NCBI RefSeq assembly: GCF_006538745.1
Contig: NZ_BJLR01000016.1
Location: 310,001 to 374,000 of the forward strand
DNA from: Cellulomonas cellasea
GTDB taxonomy: Bacteria; Actinomycetota; Actinomycetes; Actinomycetales; Cellulomonadaceae
Length of the DNA stretch: 64,000 bases
Direction of reading: 5' to 3'
Part shown: positions 1-8,185 of the stretch, one piece after another
Layout of the letters: every line of letters starts with the position of its first letter
Numbering within the stretch: the first letter of the stretch is position 1
Position numbers and translations under genes: made by a program
Notes under the pieces: model-generated
Seen by the model: only the letters and a program-made list of their open reading frames with translations
Told to the model about the DNA's origin: nothing
The model's database searches: none

Positions 1-1
1 G

Positions 2-268
2 CACGAGCTGCTGCTGTGGGACCTGTGGGGCGCGATGACCCCGCCCGCCGTCGGGCCCGACGGGGAGCTCGCCGAGGTCGACGTGCCCGACGCCCCCGAC
101 CTCGACGACCTCGTCGACCGGGCCGCCGAGCTGCTGCTCGACCCCGACGCGCACCTCGCCGAGCTCGACGCGCTCGCGGCCGACCCCCGGCTCGACCCGC
201 GGACCGGCGTCGTGTGCGACTCCCCGCGCGGGGTGCGGGAGGCGGTCGACCTCACGGCCCGCCGCTGA
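2..268 (+). CDS. C-terminal end of an unidentified protein (5' truncated by window edge)
   Basis: An open frame enters from the left edge and stops at a TGA. The 88 visible residues begin HELLLWDLWGAMTPPAVG and are rich in Asp, Leu and Ala, with an acidic helical stretch and a final segment CDSPRGVREAVDLTARR. I recognise no family. The internal ATG at 35 is not needed as a start because the frame continues upstream without a stop. The high third-position GC matches real genes nearby. It is followed by an 82-bp gap and the sigma factor gene on the same strand. Confidence 0.6.
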   Translation, partial: HELLLWDLWGAMTPPAVGPDGELAEVDVPDAPDLDDLVDRAAELLLDPDAHLAELDALAADPRLDPRTGVVCDSPRGVREAVDLTARR

Positions 269-350
269 GGAGTCGCTACAACGTTCCGGGGTCGCCGCCC
301 GTCAGTGTGGTGACCGGGCGAGCCGCCCGGCCCGACCACAGGAGCGATCG

Positions 351-923
351 ATGACCCCTCGGAACGTCGACGACACGTTCGCCGCCCTGGCGCGCGAGCG
401 GGGTCCGGCGCTGACCGGGTACGCGTACCTGCTCACGGGCGACCTCGCGGCGGCCGAGGACCTCGTGCAGGACGCGCTGCTCAAGGTGTTCGTGCGCACC
501 CGCACCGGCTTCCGGCCGGACGTGGCCGAGGCGTACGTGCGCCGCACCGTCCTCACGCTGTACGTCGACGGCTACCGCCGGCGTCGGCACCTCGGCGCGC
601 TGCGGCACCTGCTCGCCCGGGACGCCGCTCACGAGGGCCCGGACACCTCCGCGCCCGACCGGCTCGATCTGCGGGCCGCGCTGGCCACGCTCGCGCCGCA
701 GGAGCGGGCGTGCGTCGTCCTGCGGTTCTACGAGGACCTCACCGTCCCCGAGATCGCCGAGCGGATGGGCCTGGCCCCGGGGACGGTCAAGCGGTACCTG
801 AGCAACGCGGTCCGCAGGCTCGAGGCCGTGCTCGGGCCGCTGCCCAGCCGCCGCCCGGACGCCGAGCGCCTGCCCGACCTCCTCACGGTCGACACCGACG
901 ACACCACGAGATCCGGGAGCTGA
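351..923 (+). CDS. SigE-family ECF RNA polymerase sigma factor
   Basis: A 190-residue protein with the two-domain layout of extracytoplasmic-function sigma factors. Region 2 lies at about residues 8-75 (ALTGYAYLLTGDLAAAEDLVQDAL, helix for -10 recognition and core binding). Region 4 lies at about 105-160 (LAPQERACVVLRFYEDLTVPEIA then the GTVKRYLSNAVRRL helix-turn-helix). Wording and length fit the actinobacterial SigE subfamily. The ATG is preceded by AGGAG at a good distance. The next gene starts two bases after the stop and encodes a one-pass membrane protein, the usual position for a cognate anti-sigma or sensor. The target regulon cannot be read here. Confidence 0.9.
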   Translation: MTPRNVDDTFAALARERGPALTGYAYLLTGDLAAAEDLVQDALLKVFVRTRTGFRPDVAEAYVRRTVLTLYVDGYRRRRHLGALRHLLARDAAHEGPDTSAPDRLDLRAALATLAPQERACVVLRFYEDLTVPEIAERMGLAPGTVKRYLSNAVRRLEAVLGPLPSRRPDAERLPDLLTVDTDDTTRSGS

Positions 924-925
924 CG

Positions 926-1597
926 ATGGAGTTCGATCTCGAGCGCGGCCTGCGCGAGCTCGCCGACGACGCCTCGCGCGGCACCCGCGTGCCGGTCGAG
1001 GAGCTCGGCCGACGCCTGCGCCGCCGCCGCGCGACCCGGGCCGCGACGGTCGCGGTGGCCGCCACGGCGACCGTCGCGGGCCTCGTCACGGGTGCCGCGG
1101 GGCTCGCGGACCTCGTCCGGCGACCGGACGCGACGGCGCCCGTGGCGACGGCCGTCCCGACGCCGACTCCGTCGACCACGTCCGCACCGGTGCCGAGCAC
1201 GACCCCGACGCCGACCTCGACGTCCACGCCGACGGTCCCCCCGCCCACCGCGGAGCCGACGGCGAGCGCACCCGCCCTCCCGAGCGCGCCCACGCCGCCG
1301 CGCCCCTCCGCGGAGGTCCACGGCAGCACCGCCTGGGCGGTGTACGTCGCCGTGTCGCCGCAGCGTGACGACGCGGCGCTGGCAGCCGACGCGCGCCTGA
1401 CGGCGATGGGGTACACCCAGCTGCGCGGCGGGGACCTGGCGTGCGACCGCGGGGCCGCCGAGGCGCTCGGGCGTGACCCGTCGGAGCACGCCGTCGCCGT
1501 CTACTTCGACACGGAGGCCGACGCGGCGCTGTTCGCGGAGCTCTACGGCGACGGCGTGGTCGGCACCGTCCAGGTCACGCTGCGCTGCCGGGACTGA
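926..1597 (+). CDS. Single-pass membrane protein, probable partner of the upstream sigma factor
   Basis: A 223-residue protein: an N-terminal cytoplasmic stretch of about 35 residues with an Arg-rich end (RRLRRRRATR), one membrane segment at about residues 36-56, then a Pro/Thr/Ser-rich low-complexity linker (about 70-130) and a small folded extracytoplasmic domain of about 90 residues with two Cys in the visible sequence. The layout resembles the membrane proteins encoded beside SigE-family sigma factors in actinobacteria. No zinc-binding HxxxCxxC anti-sigma motif is visible, so an anti-sigma role rests on context only. The gene is two bases downstream of the sigma gene and likely co-translated with it. 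Confidence 0.7.
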   Translation: MEFDLERGLRELADDASRGTRVPVEELGRRLRRRRATRAATVAVAATATVAGLVTGAAGLADLVRRPDATAPVATAVPTPTPSTTSAPVPSTTPTPTSTSTPTVPPPTAEPTASAPALPSAPTPPRPSAEVHGSTAWAVYVAVSPQRDDAALAADARLTAMGYTQLRGGDLACDRGAAEALGRDPSEHAVAVYFDTEADAALFAELYGDGVVGTVQVTLRCRD

Positions 1598-1642
1598 GCC
1601 GCCGGGACCGGTCCGCCGTCCGACGCGAACGGCGGCCTTGCG

Positions 1643-2242
1643 TCAGAGCAGCCCGTGCGCCCGGAACACCCGGTCGAGGATGTCGTGGACGACGGGCGCC
1701 TTGAGGGCGTTGTAGTCCATCCCGGACCCGCCGCCCGCGGCGGTCAGCCGGTCCACGGCGGCGTGCTTGGCGGCCGCGTACGCCGCGCGGTCCTCGCGGT
1801 GCTCGCGCAGCCAGTCGCGGAAGAGCCGGTGCCGGACGACCTCGGGGCAGTCCGGGCTCCACACGTGCAGGTGCGCGCGGGGCTCGGCGTGCGCGAAGAC
1901 CCGGTGCTCGTGCCAGGCGCGCTCGCGCAGGCTGAGCGTGAAGCCCTCGGCCTCGAGGGCCGCGCGGTAGGCGGGCTCGTCGGTGGAGTCGGCCACGGTG
2001 AGGTCGAGGTCGATGATCGGCTTCGCGTCCAGGCCGGGCACGGACGTGGACCCGACGTGGTCCAGGGCGAGCACGCCGTCGCCGAGCGCGCGCCGGACCC
2101 GCGCGGCGAGCCCGGCGTACGCGGCGGCCCACGCCGGGTCGTGGGCGGTCACGGTGATCGGGCGGGGCGGCTGCGGCGCGACCCACTCGATGCCGTCGGG
2201 GTCGTCGGGGTAGTGCCGGACGATGTCTGCTGCGCTGACCAC
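1643..2242 (-). CDS. GrpB family protein (UPF0157, nucleotidyltransferase fold)
   Basis: A 199-residue protein. The diagnostic stretch LDHVGSTSVPGLDAKPIIDL lies near residues 60-80 and is the family signature, with the GS motif and acidic residues of the nucleotidyltransferase fold. Length is normal for the family. No specific substrate is established for these proteins. The GTG start is chosen because a TAGCCT hexamer lies 6 nt upstream, which fits a leaderless transcript. It converges with the sigma factor operon. Confidence 0.9.
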   Translation of the reverse strand: MVSAADIVRHYPDDPDGIEWVAPQPPRPITVTAHDPAWAAAYAGLAARVRRALGDGVLALDHVGSTSVPGLDAKPIIDLDLTVADSTDEPAYRAALEAEGFTLSLRERAWHEHRVFAHAEPRAHLHVWSPDCPEVVRHRLFRDWLREHREDRAAYAAAKHAAVDRLTAAGGGSGMDYNALKAPVVHDILDRVFRAHGLL

Positions 2243-2248
2243 GCCCCG

Positions 2249-2254
2249 AGGCTA
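2249..2254 (-). promoter_or_regulatory. -10 box (TAGCCT) of a leaderless promoter for the GrpB gene
   Basis: TAGCCT on the minus strand, 6 nt before the GTG start. This spacing would place transcription start at or next to the start codon. Confidence 0.55.
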
Positions 2255-2327
2255 GCGAGCGCGCGTCGGCGGTGGGGAAGCCGCCGCTCCGGCGGCCGCC
2301 TCGCCGGCCGTCGGCTCCCGGTCGAGG

Positions 2328-3719
2328 TCAGCCCCGCGGCCGCTCCGGCCCCGCGCTGCCCGCGGCGTAGTCGACGAGCGGCGTCGCGCCGTCCGCCCAC
2401 GCGTCGAGGATCGGCTGCACGATGCGCCAGCCCTCCTCGGCCTCCTCGGCGTGCGCCGACAGCCGGGTGTCCCCGGCGACCACCGCGAGCAGCAGCTGCC
2501 CGTACGGCGTCGGGTCCTGGCGCGCGAGCTGGGTGTCGAGCTGCACCGTCTCGAGGTCGAACGGGTCGCCCATGCCGTTGATGTTGAGGCGCAGCGCCAT
2601 CCGGTCCGGGTCGAGCTGGAGCCGGAGCTCGTTGGGCTCGGGGTGCTGACCGGTGAACACGTCGTGCGGCACGGGCCGGAACCGGACGACGACCTCGCGC
2701 CGGTCCGCGTCGAGCGCCTTGCCGGTGCGCAGCCGGAACGGCACCCCGCCCCACCGCCAGTTGTCGATCGCGAGCGTCACGTCCGCGTAGGTCTCGGTCT
2801 CGTGTGCGGGGTCGACGCCCTTCGCGTCGACGTAGGCGTCGACGTGCCGGGTCTCGCCGTCCTTGCCCGTGACCTCGCCGCTCGTGTACCGGCCGCGCAC
2901 CGTCGAGCGCGCGACCTCCTCGGGGGACAGCTCGCGCACCGCCCGCAGCACGTCGACCTTGCGCTTGGACAGGTCCGACGGGCCGACCGAGAGCGGCGGC
3001 TCCATCGCGACGTACGTGAGCAGCTGCAGGAGGTGGTTCTGCACCATGTCGCGCAGCGCGCCCGAGCGGTCGTAGTAGCTGCCGCGGCTCTGGGAGTCGA
3101 CGGTCTCGTCGAACACGATCTCGACGCTCTCGACGAACCGGCTGTTCCAGAGCGGCTCGAGCACCGCGTTCGCGAAGCGCAGCCCGAGCAGGTTGATGAC
3201 GGTCTGCTTGGCGAGGAAGTGGTCGACGCGGAACGTCCGCTCCTCGGGGACGACGGCGGCGAGCGCGGCGTTCAGCGTGCGGGCGCCGTCGAGGTCCTCG
3301 CCGAACGGCTTCTCCACGACGACGCGCAGGCCCGCGGGCCGCTCGCACTTCCCGAGCGCGGCGATCACGTCGCGGAACAGCACGTGCGGCAGCGCGAGGT
3401 AGAGCACCACCGGCTCGTCGCCCTCGGGCGCGGCCTCCTCGAACGCCTGCTGCAGCGTCGCCGGGTCGGTCACGTCGCCGTGCACGAACCCGGCCTCGTC
3501 GGCGAGCGCCTGCACCTGCTCGGCGGGCCCGTGGCCGCGGTGCTCCGCGACGACGCCGCGCACGTGCTCGCGGAACGCGTCGGGCGTCAGGTCGTCCTGC
3601 GCGACGCCGACGAGCCGCAGCCCGCCCTCGACGAGGTGCAGCACCTGCGTCAGGCCCGGGAGCAGGTAGCGGCGCGTCAGGTCGCCCGTGGCGCCCAGCA
3701 CGATCATGTGTGCGGTCAT
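2328..3719 (-). CDS. zwf: Glucose-6-phosphate dehydrogenase family protein (short, divergent)
   Basis: A 463-residue NAD(P)-dependent dehydrogenase that oxidises glucose 6-phosphate to 6-phosphogluconolactone in the oxidative pentose phosphate pathway, judged by family. Motifs: the N-terminal nucleotide-binding GATGDL (residues 9-14), the EKPFG motif, and the substrate-site motif RVDHFLAKQ, which keeps the catalytic His but differs from the usual DHYLGKE. The chain is somewhat shorter than typical enzymes (about 480-510). The start MTAHMIVLGATGDL is chosen to place the Rossmann motif correctly. No opcA, pgl, tkt or tal lies nearby, so this may be a second, stand-alone paralogue with altered cofactor or substrate preference. 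Confidence 0.85.
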   Translation of the reverse strand: MTAHMIVLGATGDLTRRYLLPGLTQVLHLVEGGLRLVGVAQDDLTPDAFREHVRGVVAEHRGHGPAEQVQALADEAGFVHGDVTDPATLQQAFEEAAPEGDEPVVLYLALPHVLFRDVIAALGKCERPAGLRVVVEKPFGEDLDGARTLNAALAAVVPEERTFRVDHFLAKQTVINLLGLRFANAVLEPLWNSRFVESVEIVFDETVDSQSRGSYYDRSGALRDMVQNHLLQLLTYVAMEPPLSVGPSDLSKRKVDVLRAVRELSPEEVARSTVRGRYTSGEVTGKDGETRHVDAYVDAKGVDPAHETETYADVTLAIDNWRWGGVPFRLRTGKALDADRREVVVRFRPVPHDVFTGQHPEPNELRLQLDPDRMALRLNINGMGDPFDLETVQLDTQLARQDPTPYGQLLLAVVAGDTRLSAHAEEAEEGWRIVQPILDAWADGATPLVDYAAGSAGPERPRG

Positions 3720-3928
3720 CGTCGTCCGTCCCCGAGTGCGGCGGGCCCGCGGCGGTGCGTGCGCGGGCCGCTCCCACTCCACCGGAGCGGCACGGGGGCC
3801 GCAACCGGGCGGTCGGGCCCGTCGCGCGGGACATCGGGCGACGCGCTCGACGCGCACGCACCGCCGGGAGCGGGAGACGATGGCTCGGTCGAGGCTTCGG
3901 CAGCGTGGACGAGATCGAGGAGAGCCGC

Positions 3929-6547
3929 ATGGACGGCCCCAGGGGCAGCGCAGGTGCGTCGGGCGACGCCGTGGCGGTCCGGGCGCTGGGCGCGGACGCC
4001 GCGCGGGCCCGGTCCGCGCGGCGGCTGCTGCGCGCCGAGACGGGCGAAGCCGGTCTGCAGTCCATGGTCACGCTCGCCGCGCAGCTCCTCGCGACCCCGT
4101 CCGCCGAGGTCTCGCTGGTCACCGACGTGCGTGTCATCGTGGCCGGCGTCGGGGCCCTGCCCGGCCCGGTCGGCACCGTCACCCGCCTCGAGGACTCGCT
4201 GTGCTCGCGGGTCGCGGCGCACGGCGAGCGGCTCGTGCTCACCGACGCACGCACCGACCCCCGGGTCCGCGAGTCCGCCGCCCTCGCCGACGAGCGGGTG
4301 GGCGCGTACCTCGGGGTGCCGCTGATCAGCGACGACCACCGGGTCGTCGGCGCCCTGTGCGTCTACGGACCCGAGCCGCGGCAGTGGACCGCGCACGAGA
4401 TCCGCACCCTGGAGCACCTTGCCGCGGCCGCGGCCGCACAGCTCGAGATCACCGCCCTCGACGCCGAGTACGCCGCCGCCGACCGCTCGCAGATGCTCAC
4501 CGCCGCGGCCCAGGCCGCCGGGCTCGGCACGTTCGCCTGGGACCTGCGCACCGGAGCGCTGCGCTGGGACGACTCCCTGCTCGAGGTCTTCGGGTACGAC
4601 CACGAGTCCTTCGGCGGCACCATCGACGCCTTCAACGCCCGCGTCCACCCCGACGACCTCCCCACGGTGAGCGCCGCTCTGGACGCAGCGATCGCCGCGT
4701 GCGGGATCTACGAGGCCGAGTTCCGGGTGCGTCGTCCCGACGGGACCGTGCGCTGGCTCAGTGCCCGGGGTCAGGCCGTGGCCGGCGCGGACGGTGACGC
4801 CGAGCACCTGATCGGCGTCACCACCGACACCACCGCGTTGCGCGCCGGCGAGCAGCGCGTCCGCGAGGTGCTCGAGGACATGACCGTCGGGTACTACCAC
4901 CTCGACGCCGACTGGCGGTTCACCTACGTCAACGCCGAGGCCGAACGCATCTTGAGCAGCGCGCGGGAGGACCTGCTCGGCGGAGTGGTCTGGGACCTCT
5001 TCCCCGCCGCGGTCGGCACAGGTTTCGAGGAGCACTACCGGGCTGTCGCCCGCACCGGTCGGACGGTCGTGTTCGACGCCTACTACCCCGCGCCCCTGGA
5101 CGGCTGGTACGAGCTCCGCGCGGTCGCCGAGCGCGGCGGCGTCGCCGTCTACTTCACCGACGTCACGGAACGGCGCAACGCCCTCGCCGCCGCCGAGCAG
5201 GCCCGCGCGAGCTCCGCCCTGCTCGCCGCGGTGGCCACCGATCTCGCCGAGCTCCTCGACCCCGTCCAGGCGCTCCAGGCCGTCCTGCCGCACCTCGTCC
5301 CCTCGCTCGCCGACTTCGCGATCGCGAGCCTGCTCGACGAGGGCCACAGCCCCTGGGCACAACGGCTCCACGACGTCGCCGCCCTGCACGTCGACCCCCG
5401 GATGCAGCCTGTGCTGGACGAGTTCCGCGCTCTGCGTGTGCCCGCCCTGGCTCCCCGGTCGTCCGTCGCCCGCGCGCTGGCGGGGACTCAGCCCGTCGTC
5501 CACACCGGGATCCCCGAGCCGGGCAGCGTCCTGCAGGACGGCCCGGCCCAGGAGCTCCTCGGCCGGCTGGCCCCGCACACCAGCGTCGTCGTGCCGCTGC
5601 GTGGCCGCGGGCACACCCGCGGGCTGATCACGCTCGCGCGCACGGCCGCACGGGGGGAGTTCTCGCCGCGCGAGATGACGACGCTGCGCGACGTCATGGC
5701 GCAGGTGGGCCTCGCCCTGGACAACGCGCACCTGCACGCCGCCCGCCGCCACCTCGCGGAGGAGCTGCAGCGCAGCCTGCTGACCGAGCTCCCCGAACCG
5801 GACCACCTGCATCTCGTCGCCCGGTACGCCCCGGCAGCGTCCGGGGCGGCGCAGATCGGCGGGGACTGGTACGACGCGTTCCTGGTCCGCGACGGCAGCA
5901 CGTGCCTGGTCATCGGGGACGTCACCGGCCACGACCTGCGCGCGGCCGTCACGATGGCGCAGGTCCGCAACGTGCTCCGCGGCGGGGCGCACGCCGTCGT
6001 CCAGCCGCCCGCACTCATCCTGTCCTCGCTGGACTGGGCGATGCACGACCTCGCCGTCGGGGCGTTCAGCACAGCGATCGTGGCGAAGATCGAGCAGACC
6101 CCCGAGCTCGCCGAGCAGGGGCTGCGGCTGTTGCGGTGGGCCAGCGCCGGGCACCTGCCGCCCGTCCTGCTGCATCCCGACGGACACGCGGAGCTCCTCA
6201 CCCGCCCAGCCGACCTCCTCCTGGGGATGAGAGCCCACACGACGCGGCACGACCACACCCAGGTGATCCACCCGGAGTCCACGCTCCTGCTCTACACCGA
6301 CGGCCTCGTCGAACGCCGCGGCGAGTCGCTCACCGTCGGGCTGGAACGGCTCCGCCGCCACGTCGAGACCCTCGCCGGACTGCCGCTCGACGAGCTCTGC
6401 GACCGGCTCGTCGCCGACCTCGCCGCCGACTCCGAGGACGACGTCGCCCTGCTCGCCGTGCGCGCCCACCGCGAGGACCGCCCCCGACCCGCCGAAGCCG
6501 GACCCCGCAGACTGCCCGGCGACCCCACCCACCACCTCGACACATGA
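3929..6547 (+). CDS. GAF-PAS-PAS-GAF-SpoIIE serine phosphatase
   Basis: An 872-residue soluble sensor phosphatase. In order: GAF (about 36-170), PAS (about 185-305, with HPDDLP and the PAC-like RRPDGTVRWL), a second PAS (about 315-430), a second GAF-like domain (about 440-610) and a C-terminal PP2C/SpoIIE phosphatase (about 640-845). Phosphatase landmarks are QRSLLTELPEPDHL, GGDWYDAF, VIGDVTGHD, WASAGHLPP and LLLYTDGLVERR, so the metal-binding Asp residues are present. The ATG at 3929 follows a GAGGAGA ribosome-binding site; the frame is open further upstream but lacks one. The next gene encodes an RsbW-like ATPase, suggesting a partner-switching pathway in which this enzyme dephosphorylates an anti-anti-sigma factor. 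Confidence 0.93.
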   Translation: MDGPRGSAGASGDAVAVRALGADAARARSARRLLRAETGEAGLQSMVTLAAQLLATPSAEVSLVTDVRVIVAGVGALPGPVGTVTRLEDSLCSRVAAHGERLVLTDARTDPRVRESAALADERVGAYLGVPLISDDHRVVGALCVYGPEPRQWTAHEIRTLEHLAAAAAAQLEITALDAEYAAADRSQMLTAAAQAAGLGTFAWDLRTGALRWDDSLLEVFGYDHESFGGTIDAFNARVHPDDLPTVSAALDAAIAACGIYEAEFRVRRPDGTVRWLSARGQAVAGADGDAEHLIGVTTDTTALRAGEQRVREVLEDMTVGYYHLDADWRFTYVNAEAERILSSAREDLLGGVVWDLFPAAVGTGFEEHYRAVARTGRTVVFDAYYPAPLDGWYELRAVAERGGVAVYFTDVTERRNALAAAEQARASSALLAAVATDLAELLDPVQALQAVLPHLVPSLADFAIASLLDEGHSPWAQRLHDVAALHVDPRMQPVLDEFRALRVPALAPRSSVARALAGTQPVVHTGIPEPGSVLQDGPAQELLGRLAPHTSVVVPLRGRGHTRGLITLARTAARGEFSPREMTTLRDVMAQVGLALDNAHLHAARRHLAEELQRSLLTELPEPDHLHLVARYAPAASGAAQIGGDWYDAFLVRDGSTCLVIGDVTGHDLRAAVTMAQVRNVLRGGAHAVVQPPALILSSLDWAMHDLAVGAFSTAIVAKIEQTPELAEQGLRLLRWASAGHLPPVLLHPDGHAELLTRPADLLLGMRAHTTRHDHTQVIHPESTLLLYTDGLVERRGESLTVGLERLRRHVETLAGLPLDELCDRLVADLAADSEDDVALLAVRAHREDRPRPAEAGPRRLPGDPTHHLDT

Positions 6548-6580
6548 AGCCCGCACGATCCCACGCGATGGGCGACCCCT

Positions 6581-7036
6581 GTGCCTGACGTGCGCAGCGG
6601 AGCCGACCAGGACGTACCGAGCTCCACCCCGCCGCAGACCTTCACCACGGTGGGCCGCTGGAGCCTGGAGAGCGCGTCCGAGCTGGCGCACGTCCGCCAC
6701 GCGATCCACGACGCGTTGACCACCCTCGGCACCGGCGTTCCCGATCAGGTGGCGGACCAGATCGTGCTGGTCACGTCCGAGCTCGCCACGAACGCCCTGC
6801 GGCACGGCATCCCGCCCGCGGTCGTCAACCTGGGCGTCGACGGCACCGCGCTCCTGCTGGACGTCGCCGACCACCACCCGGGCCGCGCGCCGGTCCTGGC
6901 CGGGGAACGGGCGGTCGGGGCCGGTGGCTTCGGCCTGATGATCACCCAGCGCCTCGCCGCGGACGTCGGCTGGTACACCACACGCACCGCCAAGCACGTC
7001 TGGGCCACCTTTCGCACGATGCCGCCCGTGCCGTAG
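6581..7036 (+). CDS. RsbW-like ATP-binding protein (HATPase_c, anti-sigma/serine kinase type)
   Basis: A 151-residue single-domain GHKL ATPase. The N-box reads VTSELATNALRHG (about residues 65-77) and the G1/G2 region reads DVADHHPGRAP and GGFGLMITQRLA, the pattern of the stand-alone ATPases related to RsbW and SpoIIAB. It starts with GTG 33 bp after the SpoIIE-type phosphatase on the same strand, so the two are probably co-expressed. By family it would bind or phosphorylate a STAS anti-anti-sigma factor or hold a sigma factor; neither partner gene is in the window. Confidence 0.85.
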   Translation: MPDVRSGADQDVPSSTPPQTFTTVGRWSLESASELAHVRHAIHDALTTLGTGVPDQVADQIVLVTSELATNALRHGIPPAVVNLGVDGTALLLDVADHHPGRAPVLAGERAVGAGGFGLMITQRLAADVGWYTTRTAKHVWATFRTMPPVP

Positions 7037-7258
7037 GCACCGGTCGCCGGTCACCTCACCTCCGCGGCCTGCCCACGGTTCTGTTGCCCCGTCGGTCCCC
7101 CTCCTCTCCTCAGGCGCGGCCTGTTCCGAGGCTGCAGGCTGGTCCTGATGCCGTCGAGGTGCTCGACGGGGACGGCGGGGCGGGGTCTGGACGGTCGTGA
7201 CCGCACCCCCGTGTGCCACGTCGGCCGGGTCGGGTCGGTTCGAGCGAAGGAGGACGAC

Positions 7259-7984
7259 ATGACCGCGAAGCGCTCGCTCGAGGGGCGTCGGATCGCTGCT
7301 CTGGCGGCCGACGGGTTCGAGAAGGCCGAGCTCGTCATCCCGCTGCGGGCACTGGAGCGGGCCGGTGCGGAGGTCCACGTCGTCTCGCTGCACCGCGGGC
7401 GCATCCGTGGGCTGAACCTGCACCTGCCCGCCGGCAGGGTCCGTGTCGACAAGACGATCACCCACGCCGATCCTGCCGAGTACGACGGGCTGCTCCTGCC
7501 CGGGGGATTCATCAGCCCCGACCTGCTCCGTCAGTCGGCCGACGCACGGGCCTTCGTCCGCGCCTTCGCGGTGAGCGGACGCCCCGTCGTCACCCTCTGC
7601 CACGGGCCCTGGGTCCTCGCGTCCGCGGGCCTCCTCGAAGGACGCACCCTCACGTCGTGGCCAGGCATCCGCGACGACGTGGTCCACGCAGGCGCGACCT
7701 GGCGGGACCAGGAGGTCGTCCGGGACGGCAACCTCACCACGAGCCGAGGACCCCAGGACATGGCCGCCTTCCTGCCGGCGATGCTCGACGCCTTCGCCGA
7801 GACCTCCCCCCGGCCCGAGCCGGCGTCACGAGGTGGCAGATCCGATCCCCAGCGCGACTCGCCCCCTCGAACAGCGGTCACGGCGCTACGGCGAACCCCG
7901 AAGCCGTCTGCCGTTGCCGTGGTCGTGATCGGACTGCTGGCGGCCGCCCGGCACGGTCGACGCGGGCCCGCGCCGCGAGGCTGA
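7259..7984 (+). CDS. DJ-1/PfpI family protein with a C-terminal extension
   Basis: A 241-residue protein. Residues about 10-180 are a type-1 glutamine-amidotransferase-like DJ-1/PfpI domain: RIAALAADGFEKAEL at the start, the LLLPGGF acidic-elbow region, and the nucleophile elbow TLCHGPWVLA containing the reactive Cys-His pair. Family members act as proteases, deglycases or chaperones in stress; the specific activity is not predictable. A perfect GAAGGAGG ribosome-binding site precedes the ATG at 7259. After the normal domain end the frame runs on about 60 residues through a Pro/Arg-rich tail and a short hydrophobic patch (VAVVVIGLLAAA), unusual for the family. Confidence 0.88.
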   Translation: MTAKRSLEGRRIAALAADGFEKAELVIPLRALERAGAEVHVVSLHRGRIRGLNLHLPAGRVRVDKTITHADPAEYDGLLLPGGFISPDLLRQSADARAFVRAFAVSGRPVVTLCHGPWVLASAGLLEGRTLTSWPGIRDDVVHAGATWRDQEVVRDGNLTTSRGPQDMAAFLPAMLDAFAETSPRPEPASRGGRSDPQRDSPPRTAVTALRRTPKPSAVAVVVIGLLAAARHGRRGPAPRG

Positions 7985-8092
7985 CCTGCGCCGAGAACAT
8001 CCGTGTGCGTGTCGCCGGTCCGGCGGACCTCCACGCGAGTCCTCCTCGACAGCCGCGACCCGACGGCCTGGCCACCCGACCCACCGAGGCGC

Positions 8093-8144
8093 CCTGCGGA
8101 TGCGATCGATCCGGGTCGATCGCATGCTGGGTGGGATCCGCAGG
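8093..8144. repeat. Nested inverted repeat upstream of ltrA
   Basis: Two nested dyads. The inner one is TGCGATCGA (8101-8109) / TCGATCGCA (8116-8124), perfect 9-bp arms with a 6-bp spacer. The outer one is CCTGCGGA (8093-8100) / TCCGCAGG (8137-8144), perfect 8-bp arms. It sits between the stop of the DJ-1 gene and the ltrA start. It could be a terminator for the upstream gene or an operator for ltrA; there is no U-run. Confidence 0.6.
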
Positions 8145-8185
8145 AAGGTCGGGCGTCGTCGCCGAGCCGCGTCAGGAGCTCCCCC

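Noticed and set aside
2451-4325. A 624-residue open frame on the plus strand opposite zwf
   Set aside because: Antisense shadow of the dehydrogenase, whose GATGDL, EKPFG and DHFLAK motifs are on the minus strand.
3716-7687. A 1323-residue open frame on the minus strand opposite the SpoIIE, ATPase and DJ-1 genes
   Set aside because: It mirrors known domain-containing genes on the plus strand; its translation is low-complexity Gly/Arg/Asp/Val without recognisable motifs. Such frames arise from high GC.
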